DNA of 29,138 nt from Bacteroidota bacterium (GCA_023453125.1 JAEXUB010000169.1:1-29138), one strand, 5' to 3'. Shown: positions 1 to 8,506, numbered from the stretch's first letter. The notes: generated from the sequence alone by a model not told the origin. Made by a program: numbers and translations.

Positions 1-933
1 ATAAGCGATATCCAGCTTGCCGGCAGAATTGTAAGGGAAGATGCCGATAAGAGCTCCATTTTCTATAAGAGCGGAATGGAAATTACCCCGAATCCTGCTA
101 TGCTTTATACAAACCAGATGCCTGTTCTGCATTATTATCTTGAACTTTATAACCTTGTTGCAGATAACCAGGGAAAAGCCTATAAGCTGGTTAAAACCCT
201 TTTCAACAGCACCGGAAAGAAAGTTACCACGTCAACAAAGCAGATAGTCCCGAAACTTAATGCTACTGTTGAAATCGGAAACATAAACCTGGCAAAATTC
301 CCTACCGACAATTATACATTGGAAGTAGCTCTTGTAGATACAGTAAGCAAGCAGGCAAAAATTACTTCAAAGAGAATATATCTGTACAATCCAAATGTTG
401 CCAAAGAAAACACAGCGGCAGGGAATACTGATTATATCGGAAGCGAATACAGCATAATGGCAGAGACCGACTGCGAAAAAATGCTTGATCAGATTAAATA
501 TATTGCAGATCCCGATGAACTTGCCCAGATTTCAAAACTTGAATCATTTGAAGGGAAGAAACAGTTCCTCTTCCGTTTCTGGGTGAGCAGAAATAATAAT
601 AATGCCAGCGGAATTAATGAAAGCCGCGTTGAGTTCGATAAACGCATTGCCTTTGCAAACAAGATGTTTTCTTATAAATATAAAGAAGGCTACAAGACAG
701 ACCGCGGGCGCGTTATTATTAAATACGGTATGCCGGACGATATTGAACGTCATCCTGCAGAAGCAAATACACAGCCTTATGAAAAATGGACTTTTAATAA
801 CGTAGAGCAGGAGCCGAATGTATTGTTTGTATTTGCCGATATAAGCGGATTCGGAAATTATGTGCTTGTGCATTCCACAAAGAGGAACGAAGCTTACGAT
901 CCGGGGTGGATTCAGAGAATTCAAAAATATTAA
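1..933 (+). CDS. GWxTD domain-containing protein, 5' partial
   Basis: The frame is open from base 1 to a TAA at 931-933, so 310 C-terminal residues are present and the start lies upstream. The last ~150 residues match the GWxTD domain of Bacteroidota-type bacteria: a tract with FRFWVSRN, then NESRVEFDKRIAFAN, and then the family signature written here as GYKTDRGRV followed by IKYGMPDDIE, with Tyr in place of the usual Trp. The C-terminus ends in DPGWIQRIQKY. The part before the domain looks beta-rich and has no motif I recognise. The function of GWxTD proteins is not established; they are often exported. The next gene follows after 9 nt, so co-transcription with the lipid A gene is likely. 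The ATG at base 76 is an internal Met, not the start. Confidence 0.85.
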   Translation: MSDIQLAGRIVREDADKSSIFYKSGMEITPNPAMLYTNQMPVLHYYLELYNLVADNQGKAYKLVKTLFNSTGKKVTTSTKQIVPKLNATVEIGNINLAKFPTDNYTLEVALVDTVSKQAKITSKRIYLYNPNVAKENTAAGNTDYIGSEYSIMAETDCEKMLDQIKYIADPDELAQISKLESFEGKKQFLFRFWVSRNNNNASGINESRVEFDKRIAFANKMFSYKYKEGYKTDRGRVIIKYGMPDDIERHPAEANTQPYEKWTFNNVEQEPNVLFVFADISGFGNYVLVHSTKRNEAYDPGWIQRIQKY

Positions 934-942
934 TAGTCTATT

Positions 943-1815
943 TTGCTGAAGAATAAAGCTGAATATATTGGATTTTTATTTCTGGCGGGTTTATTCCGGT
1001 TGCTCGGAGTAAACCTTTCCAGAAAGATTGTTGTTGTGCTGGGTAGGTTTTTTTATTATGCAGTACCCATACGCAAATCAACCGTTATAAGTAATTTGAA
1101 AACGGCCTTCCCTGAAAAAAGCGAAAATGAAATTAAGCATTTAACCAAACTGGCATACAGGAATTTTTCACTTACATTTGCCGAAATGCTTATGCTTCAT
1201 TACATCTCTGCCGAAAGGTTCAGCCAAATGATAGATCACGGAGAAGCCGAAAATCTCCTTTTGCCCATGTTCCAATCGGGAAAATCGTTCTTTCTCCTCT
1301 CGGGGCATTTCGGCAACTGGGAGTATTTTTCTACTTTCCCTCACCATTACAAAAAGACAGTTAACGCAATGGCCAAACCGATGCGCAATGTTTATGTATC
1401 CGATTGGATTAACAAATCGAGAGAACGGTTCGGCACTAATGTTATACTGCTGGGTTCATCTATAAGGGAACTTTATAAAGTGCTTAAGGATAACGGTGTA
1501 ATACTATCCATAGGAGACCAGCGGGGGCCGAGCGACGGTGTAAGAGTGAATTTTTTCAATAAGTCTACAGCCGCTTTCAATGGAACGGCAGTGCTGGCTC
1601 TTAAAACCGGATCTCCGATAATAATGACATTTATTGTTCGCCAGAAGAATTTTGACTATAAGGTATACGCAAAGGAACTCCGTTATGACGACCTGTCGGG
1701 AACAGACGAAGAAAAAATCGTATCAATTTGCCAGCGATTTTTTTCGTATCTTGAATCAATGATTAGGGAATATCCCGACCAGTGGTTCTGGATGCACAAA
1801 ATCTGGAAATATTAA
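943..1815 (+). CDS. LpxL/HtrB-family lipid A acyltransferase
   Basis: A 290-residue member of the LpxL/LpxM lysophospholipid acyltransferase family, which transfers a secondary acyl chain onto lipid A precursors at the inner face of the inner membrane. The N-terminal hydrophobic segment (residues about 8-22) fits a membrane anchor. The catalytic H-x4-E motif is visible as HFGNWE, with His122 and Glu127. Further family features are the GDQRGPSDGVRVNFF segment near residues 192-206 and the C-terminal YPDQWFWMHKIWK. The start is TTG at 943, because the frame begins there with a plausible MLKNK and no earlier start fits; the ribosome site is weak. Its stop is directly followed by the ATG of the heptosyltransferase (TAAATG), so the two are surely translated from one message. 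Exact acyl specificity cannot be read from sequence. Confidence 0.88.
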   Translation: MLKNKAEYIGFLFLAGLFRLLGVNLSRKIVVVLGRFFYYAVPIRKSTVISNLKTAFPEKSENEIKHLTKLAYRNFSLTFAEMLMLHYISAERFSQMIDHGEAENLLLPMFQSGKSFFLLSGHFGNWEYFSTFPHHYKKTVNAMAKPMRNVYVSDWINKSRERFGTNVILLGSSIRELYKVLKDNGVILSIGDQRGPSDGVRVNFFNKSTAAFNGTAVLALKTGSPIIMTFIVRQKNFDYKVYAKELRYDDLSGTDEEKIVSICQRFFSYLESMIREYPDQWFWMHKIWKY

Positions 1816-2829
1816 ATGCCCGAAAAAATTCTTGTAATACAGACAGCATTTATAGGCGATGCCATTCTTACTCTGCCGATGATTGAAAAACTTGCGCAAA
1901 AATATCCGTCCGCAGTAATTGATGTAATTGCAATTCCTTCCACAGGGGAAATATTCAGGAATTCTCCATTTGTTAATGAAGTGCTCATATTTGAAAAAAG
2001 AGGAAAGCACAAATCTTTGAGAGGAATATTCAGGTTTGCCTCGGAACTAAAGAAAAGGAATTATTCCAGGCTCTTTTCACCACACAGGTCTTTCAGAACT
2101 TCGCTGCTTGTACTTCTCTCCGGGATAGGGGATACATCCGGATTTAATACGTCTTCAATGAGTTTTGTGTACAAAAACAGGATTCAATACCGCACAGACT
2201 TTCACGAAGTGCGACGTCTGCTTGAAATTGCGGGATTCGAAACGGATGCGGATAACTGGAAGATGCTTCCCGAAATTAAGGAGAGCAGGGAGACAATGGA
2301 AAAAATAGATTCCCTCTTTACCGGATTGGGAAATAACATTATTGCAATGGCGCCCGGTTCAGTTTGGGAGACAAAAAAATATCCTGCCGAATCTTATATA
2401 GAGCTTGCGAAGATGTTTATTGAAAAAGGGTACAGAGTGTTGCTCCTGGGGAGCAGCCAGGATGAGGAATTATGCTGCCGGATAGCCGCGCAGTGCCAGG
2501 GGGGAGCCTTATGTCTGGCGGGCAAGTATTCTCTTACTGAATCGGTATATATACTCAAAAAGTGCCGGCTTTTAATCTCAAACGACAGTGCCCCTACCCA
2601 TATGAGCCTGATGGCCCGGATTCCTGTTGTAACCCTCTTCTGTTCAACCCTCCCCTCATTTGGTTTTTATCCCTACCATTCCGGAAGCATTTATCTTAGC
2701 TACGAGCTCCTTTCCTGTAAACCGTGCGGCATCCACGGGCTTAAGAAGTGCCCTTTGGGGACTTTTGAGTGCGCATTTAAGCTCGCGCCGGCATTTGTCT
2801 TTGAGCAGGCAAAACAGCTCCTCTCCTGA
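1816..2829 (+). CDS. waaF: Lipopolysaccharide heptosyltransferase (GT9 family)
   Basis: A 337-residue glycosyltransferase family 9 enzyme, predicted to transfer L-glycero-D-manno-heptose from ADP-heptose onto the LPS inner core in the cytoplasm. Family landmarks are the N-terminal IQTAFIGDAILTLP with Asp15, the mid-protein MAPGSVWETKKYP (residues 178-190), which begins the C-terminal nucleotide-sugar domain, and LISNDSAPTHM with Asp257 and His262. The late cysteine-rich stretch CKPCGIHGLKKCPLG resembles the equivalent region of heptosyltransferase II (WaaF), which is why that symbol is used; heptosyltransferase I or another GT9 member remains possible. It abuts the acyltransferase gene, consistent with a lipid A and core assembly unit. 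After the stop, about 50 nt of AT-rich sequence separate it from the M23 gene, with no clear terminator. Confidence 0.82.
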   Translation: MPEKILVIQTAFIGDAILTLPMIEKLAQKYPSAVIDVIAIPSTGEIFRNSPFVNEVLIFEKRGKHKSLRGIFRFASELKKRNYSRLFSPHRSFRTSLLVLLSGIGDTSGFNTSSMSFVYKNRIQYRTDFHEVRRLLEIAGFETDADNWKMLPEIKESRETMEKIDSLFTGLGNNIIAMAPGSVWETKKYPAESYIELAKMFIEKGYRVLLLGSSQDEELCCRIAAQCQGGALCLAGKYSLTESVYILKKCRLLISNDSAPTHMSLMARIPVVTLFCSTLPSFGFYPYHSGSIYLSYELLSCKPCGIHGLKKCPLGTFECAFKLAPAFVFEQAKQLLS

Positions 2830-2878
2830 GGCATTAATCCTAAAAAAATAATATATTCCGTAATAAAAAAAGTGGATT

Positions 2879-3715
2879 ATGAACCTTAAGAAGCTTCTGG
2901 AATATAAGGACGCGGCAATTTATATTACCCCCCAGTTCCCCGATCTCCATGAGACCAAAAGGTGGAAGTTTACCTTTTTCGGCTCTCTTCTTATTATTGG
3001 CTCCTATACCGTTACAATTGCCCTTTTTACCACCCTGATTCTATTCTTTACCCCCGCCAAGGACTTTATTTTCACAATTGAGACCAAAGAGATGGCTGCT
3101 CAGAAAGAAAGGGTTAAAGAGCTCGAAACCAAGGTATTTGTGCTTACCAAAGAAATGGAGAAGTTTGTTTCGGCCAACAGAAAGCTAAAGATGGCCATTA
3201 TGCTCGGTACCAAAGACACGGTTGATAATAAGTTTTACGATTCGCTGCGCAGTTATAAAAATAATAAAGTTCCCCGCGAAGGAGGAAATATTTTTTATGC
3301 CTTCTCGGAATTAATTAAAAAATGGTCCGTAGCTGATAATGCCGATTCTCTTTATTTCAATCCGCCGGTTGCGGGGGTCCTGGTAAAAAAATTCGAACCG
3401 AAAAGCGGCCATATGGGAATTGACTATGCCGTAACAAGGAATACTCCTGTTACAGCCGCTGCCGGAGGCACAATAATATTCGCTGATTTTACAATTAACG
3501 ACGGATACAAAATAATAATCGATCACCATAATAATTTTATGTCGATCTATAAACACTGTTCCACACTGCTTAAAAAAGAGAGGGAAAATGTGGTGCAGGG
3601 GGAAACTATTGCTTTGAGCGGAAAAAGCGGAGAGAATAGCTCGGGATATCATCTCCATTTTGAAATCTGGTTTAATAACAAAGCGGTAGACCCTACAAGG
3701 TTATTAATAAAATAG
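2879..3715 (+). CDS. Membrane-anchored M23 family peptidase (LytM)
   Basis: A 278-residue protein with a short cytoplasmic N-terminus, one transmembrane helix (residues about 33-58), a predicted coiled coil (about 70-108) and a C-terminal M23/LytM domain (about 160-278). The zinc ligands are present: His178 and Asp182 in HMGIDY, and His260 in HLHFE (with His258). A conserved active-site His is at 226 in YKHCS. It should therefore be an active peptidoglycan endopeptidase facing the periplasm. The gene is followed after 8 nt by a bactofilin gene. M23 peptidases paired with bactofilins are known from other bacteria (Helicobacter pylori, Hyphomonas), where the polymer localises cell-wall cleavage for shape control; that role is inferred here. 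The start is ATG 2879, preceded by AGTGGA. Confidence 0.9.
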   Translation: MNLKKLLEYKDAAIYITPQFPDLHETKRWKFTFFGSLLIIGSYTVTIALFTTLILFFTPAKDFIFTIETKEMAAQKERVKELETKVFVLTKEMEKFVSANRKLKMAIMLGTKDTVDNKFYDSLRSYKNNKVPREGGNIFYAFSELIKKWSVADNADSLYFNPPVAGVLVKKFEPKSGHMGIDYAVTRNTPVTAAAGGTIIFADFTINDGYKIIIDHHNNFMSIYKHCSTLLKKERENVVQGETIALSGKSGENSSGYHLHFEIWFNNKAVDPTRLLIK

Positions 3716-3718
3716 GAG
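3714..3718 (+). promoter_or_regulatory. Ribosome binding site deciding the bactofilin start
   Basis: AGGAG at 3714-3718 overlaps the TAG stop of the M23 gene and lies 5 nt before ATG 3724. It overlaps the GTG at 3718 itself, so that GTG cannot be its start codon; ATG 3724 is preferred. Confidence 0.7.
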
Positions 3719-3723
3719 TGAAA

Positions 3724-4092
3724 ATGGGTTTAAAGAAAGATTCAACCTCCCCCGAAAATGTGAGCATTCTGGCAGGCGGAGTAAAAATTGAGGGCAATTT
3801 CTACAGCGAAGGAAATGTAAGAATTGACGGACGCATTAAAGGGAATGTTACAGTTACAGGCACCCTTACACTCGGTGAACATTCGGTTGTTGAAGGGGAA
3901 GTCTCTGCTAAAACAATTACTTTAAGCGGCAGAGTTGAAGGAAAAATTATTGCTCAGGAAAGAGTTAAACTGGATCAGAAATCCGTTCTTAAAGGGGATT
4001 TGATTACAAAATATCTTGTTGTTGAAGAAGGGGCTCTCTTTGAAGGAAGAAGCCTTATGAAAAATGAAGTGGCAGCTGAACAAAAAAGTTGA
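3724..4092 (+). CDS. Bactofilin (polymer-forming cytoskeletal protein)
   Basis: A protein of 122 residues from ATG 3724, of normal length for bactofilins, which self-assemble into nucleotide-free filaments at the inner membrane. The core is a run of short beta strands with regular Gly and hydrophobic spacing, from NVSILAGGVKIEGNFYSEG through RIDGRIKGNVTVTG and SGRVEGKIIAQERV to VLKGDLITKYLVVEEGA. This is the right-handed beta-helix pattern of the family. Short, polar N- and C-terminal tails flank it. Coupling to the adjacent M23 peptidase suggests a role in positioning cell-wall hydrolysis. The 3' end overlaps the start of the atpZ reading frame by 29 nt, which ties the envelope genes to the ATP synthase genes on one transcript. 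Confidence 0.92.
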   Translation: MGLKKDSTSPENVSILAGGVKIEGNFYSEGNVRIDGRIKGNVTVTGTLTLGEHSVVEGEVSAKTITLSGRVEGKIIAQERVKLDQKSVLKGDLITKYLVVEEGALFEGRSLMKNEVAAEQKS

Positions 4093-4321
4093 TGATGAAC
4101 CTTTGGGCAGGATGAGAACCCTTGGCCCACTTATTGGGAGCGGTTCTCAGCTTGCTATTACTATGGTAGCATTTGTTCTTATCGGCAAATATATTGACGA
4201 TAGGAATTCAAGTTCCCCTGTTTGGACACTTACTCTCGCGCTGCTGGGGATAATAATAGGGATGTACGGTTTTATAAAAACGATAATTTCTCTAAATAAA
4301 AAGAATCCCCCTAAAAAATGA
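4064..4321 (+). CDS. atpZ: AtpZ/AtpI-family F0F1 ATPase accessory protein
   Basis: An 85-residue membrane protein with two predicted helices (residues about 27-43 and 53-75), separated by GKYIDDRNSSSP. This is the ATPase_gene1/AtpZ pattern; AtpZ proteins precede atp operons and have been linked to Mg2+ handling or c-ring assembly with AtpI. The start is uncertain. ATG 4064 overlaps the bactofilin by 29 nt and gives MKWQLNKK. Internal ATG 4112 would give a shorter protein that still contains both helices; neither has a strong ribosome site. The stop overlaps the next gene's ATG in an ATGA at 4318-4321, so translation is coupled. Confidence 0.8.
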   Translation: MKWQLNKKVDDEPLGRMRTLGPLIGSGSQLAITMVAFVLIGKYIDDRNSSSPVWTLTLALLGIIIGMYGFIKTIISLNKKNPPKK

Positions 4322-4683
4322 AATACTATTTATTTTCCCTTGCCGGCCTGGTTTTGGTGATATTTTTATTATTTTTAAATAATAATGTCAATTATTTTCA
4401 GTTCGAATCATTTGCAATCGGGGTTGGTTTAAATTTAATTAACTCCTTATTAGCATATTATTTCTTCAAAAAATCGCTGAAAAAGCAGAATAAACAGTTT
4501 CTGATGCTCGTTTTCGGGGGGATGACATTCCGTCTTTTCCTCCTCCTGGCTCTCTTCGCATTAATCATCATTTTCTTGAAAATTGATAGATATGCGTTTA
4601 TATTTACATTTCTTATTATATACTTTATTTCCTTAGCTTGGGAGATAAGTATTTATTTGAAAGAATCGAAGAAAATACGGTAA
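4318..4683 (+). CDS. Small membrane protein, ATP synthase subunit I-like
   Basis: A 121-residue, very hydrophobic protein with four predicted transmembrane helices (about 3-20, 27-51, 61-86 and 90-112) and Lys-rich loops between them (KKSLKKQNK). The four-helix layout and the position between atpZ and atpB fit the ATP synthase protein I family, which helps c-ring assembly. The sequence is too generic for me to be certain. It overlaps atpZ by 4 nt (ATGA) and ends 7 nt before atpB. It uses many AT-rich codons, as expected for Phe, Ile and Leu-rich membrane proteins. Confidence 0.65.
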   Translation: MKYYLFSLAGLVLVIFLLFLNNNVNYFQFESFAIGVGLNLINSLLAYYFFKKSLKKQNKQFLMLVFGGMTFRLFLLLALFALIIIFLKIDRYAFIFTFLIIYFISLAWEISIYLKESKKIR

Positions 4684-4690
4684 AAAAAAT

Positions 4691-5539
4691 ATGTTTTTAC
4701 AACATACGGAAGCAATTGCTGATACCCTGAAGACTGCCGCAAAGGCAGATGCTTCGCAGGATACCGGATGGATTATGCATCACATCCTCGATTCGAGGAC
4801 TCTCGATTTCGAGCCATTCGGAACAATTCATCTCCCTACAATTCATTTGTTCGGTTATGATATTTCCATTACAAAGCACGTAGTGTTTCTATGGGTTGCA
4901 GCTGTTATACTAATTGTACTTCTAACACTTGCTTCCAGGGCTTACAAGAAATCGCTTGTGCCTAAAGGCATCAGCAATCTGATGGAAGTCCTTATCGTAT
5001 TCGTTAGAGATGAAATTGCAAAGCCGACAATAGGCAAAGGATTTGAAAAATTTCTCCCTTATCTTCTTACAGCCTTTTTCTTTATTCTTACCTGTAACTT
5101 TGTCGGCCTGGTACCATATACAGCAACGTCAACAAGCAACATATCCGTAACAGCCACTCTGGCAATTATCTCCTTTTTCGTAATTCAGGCGGGGGGTATA
5201 ATGAAGAACGGGGTTTTCGGATATTTCAAGGGGCTAATTCCGCACGGTGTTCCGGCATGGCTCCTTCCCATAATGTTTGTAGTAGAGCTTCTTGGATTAT
5301 TCACAAAGCCTTTTGCACTGGCCATTCGTCTTTTTGCCAATATGACAGCGGGACATATTGTTATTCTTGCGCTCCTCGGGCTTATAATAATACTCAGGAC
5401 CTATTTTGTAGCACCGGTATCGGTTGCATTTGCTTTGTTTATTTACTTGCTTGAAGTGCTGGTAGCGCTTATACAGGCATATATATTTACAATGCTGTCA
5501 TCACTGTTCATCGGTATGGCAGTTCACCAGGAACATTAA
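4691..5539 (+). CDS. atpB: F0F1 ATP synthase subunit a
   Basis: A 282-residue subunit a, the stator channel that passes ions to the c-ring in the inner membrane. The essential arginine is Arg213 in AIRLFANMTAGH. The upstream helix contains TAFFFILTCNFVGLVPYTATSTSNISVT... (residues about 127-155), typical of the family. The C-terminal helices end in a segment rich in Leu, Ala and Phe. The N-terminal ~60 residues form a long extension before the first helix, with several His, common in Bacteroidota/Chlorobi-type subunit a. The start is ATG 4691, 7 nt after the preceding stop; the ribosome site is weak and A-rich. Confidence 0.95.
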   Translation: MFLQHTEAIADTLKTAAKADASQDTGWIMHHILDSRTLDFEPFGTIHLPTIHLFGYDISITKHVVFLWVAAVILIVLLTLASRAYKKSLVPKGISNLMEVLIVFVRDEIAKPTIGKGFEKFLPYLLTAFFFILTCNFVGLVPYTATSTSNISVTATLAIISFFVIQAGGIMKNGVFGYFKGLIPHGVPAWLLPIMFVVELLGLFTKPFALAIRLFANMTAGHIVILALLGLIIILRTYFVAPVSVAFALFIYLLEVLVALIQAYIFTMLSSLFIGMAVHQEH

Positions 5540-5554
5540 TTATTTATATTATTT

Positions 5555-5561
5555 AAGGAGG
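5555..5561 (+). promoter_or_regulatory. Strong ribosome binding site of atpE
   Basis: AAGGAGG at 5555-5561, 6 nt before ATG 5568. It is much stronger than the sites of the neighbouring atp genes, fitting the high copy number of subunit c in the ring. Confidence 0.75.
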
Positions 5562-5567
5562 AAATAA

Positions 5568-5795
5568 ATGGATCCGAAAATGTTCGCTTACTTGGCAGGT
5601 GGTTTTGGCGCAGCTTTAACAATTATCGGCGGTGCCTTTGGTATTGGTAAAATTGCCAGCGCGGCTATGGAAGCCAGCGGCCGTCAGCCCGAAGCTGCAG
5701 GCGATATCAGAACTTCTATGATTATTGCCGCTGCTCTTATTGAAGGTATTTCTCTTTTTGCCTTGGTTATCTGTATTCTTCTTGCTCTTAAGTAA
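5568..5795 (+). CDS. atpE: F0F1 ATP synthase subunit c
   Basis: A 75-residue hairpin of two transmembrane helices joined by the conserved polar loop SGRQPEAAGDIRTS. The ion-carrying carboxylate is Glu59 in AAALIEGISLF. Compared with the Na+-binding pattern of Ilyobacter/Propionigenium (Gln in helix 1, Ser directly after the Glu), this protein has Ile at the helix-1 position (GIGK) and Gly after the Glu, so proton coupling is inferred. The first helix is Gly- and Ala-rich (AGGFGAALTIIGGAFGIGK), as needed for tight ring packing. It lies between atpB and atpF in the standard order. Confidence 0.96.
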   Translation: MDPKMFAYLAGGFGAALTIIGGAFGIGKIASAAMEASGRQPEAAGDIRTSMIIAAALIEGISLFALVICILLALK

Positions 5796-5827
5796 TCATT
5801 TTACTTTAAAAACTAAGGACAAATAAA

Positions 5828-6373
5828 ATGTTGGCTATGTTAAATATAGCTATGATGTATTTTTCCGGCGGAGAAGGGGGCGGAAGTCTTCTTGACGTTA
5901 ATCCCGGCTTGATATTCTGGACAGCCGTTACTTTTACTTTTCTTGTTCTTATTTTAAGAAAGCTGGCATGGAAGCCGATTCTTAAGGCGCTTTCGGAGAG
6001 GGAAACGCTTATTCAGGATTCTCTAGACAAAGCCGAAAAAGCCCGTGCCGAATTTGAAAAGCTTACTGAAGATAATAAAATAAGAATGGCAAAGGCAGAA
6101 GAGGAAGCCCAGAAAATTATTGAGCAGGGAAGGGAATTTGCCGAAAAGGTTAAAACCCAGGTGATTGAGGAAAGCAGACTCGAAGCCAAAAAGATGATTG
6201 AAGATGCAGCTGCTACTATCGAAAGAAAACAGCAGGAATCTTTCAATAAGCTTAAGGAACAGGTCGCCGAAATCGCAGTTCAATCTGCCGAAAAAATTAT
6301 CAGGGAAAATCTCGATAAGGAAAAACAGCTTAAAATTGTTGATAAGTATATTCAGGATATTACAAAGAACTGA
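5828..6373 (+). CDS. atpF: F0F1 ATP synthase subunit b
   Basis: A 181-residue peripheral stalk subunit. One membrane helix lies at about residues 26-45 (NPGLIFWTAVTFTFLVLILRK), followed by WKPILKALSERE and a long charged amphipathic helix rich in Glu, Lys and Ala to the C-terminus, which dimerises and binds subunit delta. The N-terminus (MLAMLNIAMMYFSGGEGGG) is longer and more hydrophobic than usual, and an internal ATG is possible, but AAGGAC about 8 nt upstream supports ATG 5828. The gap to atpH is 2 nt. Confidence 0.93.
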   Translation: MLAMLNIAMMYFSGGEGGGSLLDVNPGLIFWTAVTFTFLVLILRKLAWKPILKALSERETLIQDSLDKAEKARAEFEKLTEDNKIRMAKAEEEAQKIIEQGREFAEKVKTQVIEESRLEAKKMIEDAAATIERKQQESFNKLKEQVAEIAVQSAEKIIRENLDKEKQLKIVDKYIQDITKN

Positions 6374-6375
6374 CG

Positions 6376-6918
6376 ATGAGCGTTTTCAGAGTAGCAAATA
6401 GGTATGCTTCGGCATTAATGAGCCTCGCGGTTGAGAAAAACAATCTTGAAAGTTTTTCCGCCGATGTGGAGTTCATGCATAATACGATGGCTCAGTCCAA
6501 AGAACTGAGGCTTTTCCTTTCAAATCCTGTTATTAAAAAGCCGGTTAAGCTCGAAGTTCTTAAGGAAATCATTAAGAGCCGCTCCAATAAGGATCTTACC
6601 GGTTTTTTTGAGTTCATTATCTCTAAAAACAGAGAAGAACTCCTTCCCGATATCATTAAGAGATTTCTCGAAATGAGGGATGACAAAATGGGAATTCTGA
6701 GGGGACAGGTAATCTGCGCCGTTGAGCTTACCAAAGAGCAGCAGTCCAAAATGAAACAGGAAATGGAAACGGTTACCGGGAAGAAAGTTGAATTATCCTT
6801 TAAGGTTGATGATAAGATAATTGGCGGTTTTCTTGTTAAAGCAGGGGATACCGTAATCGATGCTTCAATTGCAAATCAGTTGAGGCTTTTAAGAAAGAAA
6901 TTTTCAGAACAAAATTAA
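6376..6918 (+). CDS. atpH: F0F1 ATP synthase subunit delta
   Basis: A 180-residue OSCP/delta subunit, which joins the top of the F1 head to the b stalk. The N-terminal VANRYASALMSLAVEKN and the C-terminal DDKIIGGFLVKAGDTVIDASIANQLRLLRKKF are the family's two best-conserved stretches; the latter carries the signature used to recognise delta subunits. Length is normal. It starts 2 nt after atpF and ends 26 nt before atpA. Confidence 0.94.
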   Translation: MSVFRVANRYASALMSLAVEKNNLESFSADVEFMHNTMAQSKELRLFLSNPVIKKPVKLEVLKEIIKSRSNKDLTGFFEFIISKNREELLPDIIKRFLEMRDDKMGILRGQVICAVELTKEQQSKMKQEMETVTGKKVELSFKVDDKIIGGFLVKAGDTVIDASIANQLRLLRKKFSEQN

Positions 6919-6944
6919 TAAGAATAAGTTTATAGGAAATAAAG

Positions 6945-8495
6945 ATGGCTGAAGTAAGACCAGATGAAGTATCGGCAATTCTAAGAAAGCAATTGGCCGG
7001 ATTTGACAGTGAAGCCGAGATTTACGATGTAGGCACTGTACTTCAAGTAGGCGACGGCATTGCCCGCGTTTATGGGCTTTCGCAGGTTATGGCCAGCGAG
7101 CTTGTTGAATTCCCAAACGGAGTTACAGGCATGGTGCTTAACCTTGAAGAGGATAATGTTGGCTGCGTTCTTTTCGGCGAAAGTACACTCATTAAAGAAG
7201 GGGATGTTGTTAAGAGGACAAAGAGAGTTGCTTCCATTCCGGTTAGCGAAGCCGTTTTGGGACGAGTTGTTAACCCTCTGGGGGAACCTCTTGACGGAAA
7301 AGGCCCTATCAAGGCAGAGCAGTTTCTCCCTATTGAAAGAAAAGCTCTCGGCGTTATTGCGCGCGCTCCGGTTAAAGAATCGCTTCAGACCGGTATTACC
7401 GCTATCGACTCTATGATTCCTATCGGCCGCGGACAGAGAGAATTAATTATCGGCGACAGACAGACCGGTAAAACTGCCGTAGCTATAGATACTATTATCA
7501 ACCAGAAATATACTCATACCGAAGAAGCCAGGAAGTACGGCATTAAACCGGTTTATTGCATCTATGTAGCAATAGGGCAGAAGAACTCTACAATTGCACA
7601 GGTAGTTGCAAAACTTCAGGAACACGGCGCAATGGAATATACAACCGTTGTATCTGCTCCTGCATCGGTTCCCGCTCCTCTTCAATATATCGCCCCATAT
7701 TCAGGCGCTACCATAGGTGAATTTTTCAGGGATAACGGAAAACACGCTTTAGTTATCTATGACGATCTTTCAAAGCAGGCTGCTGCTTACCGCGAACTCT
7801 CGCTCCTTTTAAGAAGACCTCCGGGACGCGAAGCATACCCGGGCGACGTATTCTACCTACATTCACGTCTTTTGGAAAGAGCATCCAAGCTCAGCGACGA
7901 ATTAGGCGGCGGAAGCCTTACAGCGCTCCCGATTATTGAAACTCAGCAGGGAGACGTTTCGGCATATATTCCTACAAACGTAATTTCAATTACAGACGGA
8001 CAGATATATCTTGAGCCGAACCTGTTCAATGCAGGCGTAAGGCCCGCAATTAACGTTGGTATAAGCGTATCCCGCGTAGGCGGTAACGCTCAGATTAAAG
8101 CTATGAGAAAAGTTGCCGGCTCATTAAAATTAGACTTAGCTCAGTTCCGCGAGCTTGAAGCCTTTGCCAAATTCGGATCCGACCTCGATAAGGCCACTCA
8201 AAAGACGCTCGCTAAAGGAGCACGCCTTGTTGAACTGCTTAAACAGGGAGTTTATGCCCCTGTTCCAGTTGAAAAACAGGTGGTTGCAGTTTTTGCCGGA
8301 ACTAACGATTATCTGGAATCCATCTCCGTTAAGGATGTTAAGAGATTCGAAAAAGAATATCTTGAATACATAGACGTTAAGTATCCCGAAATATTCGAAT
8401 CAATAAGAACCACTAAAGTTCTCGAAGATGCCACAATAGCAAAAATTAAAGCATCGGCAGAGGAATTTATAACTAAATTTAAAAGAAGCGAATAA
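6945..8495 (+). CDS. atpA: F0F1 ATP synthase subunit alpha
   Basis: A 516-residue alpha subunit of the F1 hexamer; it binds nucleotide but does not catalyse. The Walker A motif GDRQTGKT is at residues 170-177. Other landmarks are VGDGIARVYGL near 35-45, PVKESLQTGITAIDSMIPIGRGQRE around 152-176, and the signature PAINVGISVSRVGGNAQ, which carries the arginine finger (SRVG). Full length for the family. A ribosome site is weak (TAGGAAATAAAG before ATG 6945). It is followed after 11 nt by atpG. The catalytic beta subunit gene is not in this window. Confidence 0.98.
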   Translation: MAEVRPDEVSAILRKQLAGFDSEAEIYDVGTVLQVGDGIARVYGLSQVMASELVEFPNGVTGMVLNLEEDNVGCVLFGESTLIKEGDVVKRTKRVASIPVSEAVLGRVVNPLGEPLDGKGPIKAEQFLPIERKALGVIARAPVKESLQTGITAIDSMIPIGRGQRELIIGDRQTGKTAVAIDTIINQKYTHTEEARKYGIKPVYCIYVAIGQKNSTIAQVVAKLQEHGAMEYTTVVSAPASVPAPLQYIAPYSGATIGEFFRDNGKHALVIYDDLSKQAAAYRELSLLLRRPPGREAYPGDVFYLHSRLLERASKLSDELGGGSLTALPIIETQQGDVSAYIPTNVISITDGQIYLEPNLFNAGVRPAINVGISVSRVGGNAQIKAMRKVAGSLKLDLAQFRELEAFAKFGSDLDKATQKTLAKGARLVELLKQGVYAPVPVEKQVVAVFAGTNDYLESISVKDVKRFEKEYLEYIDVKYPEIFESIRTTKVLEDATIAKIKASAEEFITKFKRSE

Positions 8496-8506
8496 CCTTT
8501 ATATAG

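Noticed and set aside
544..924. Antisense open frame (126 residues) opposite the GWxTD gene.
   Set aside because: The + strand frame encodes a known domain with conserved motifs; the antisense product has no recognisable features.
2522..2550. GCAAGTATT inside the heptosyltransferase gene, similar to the -35 box.
   Set aside because: No GTC at the required offset (GGT instead), and it lies within coding DNA with no gene start nearby.
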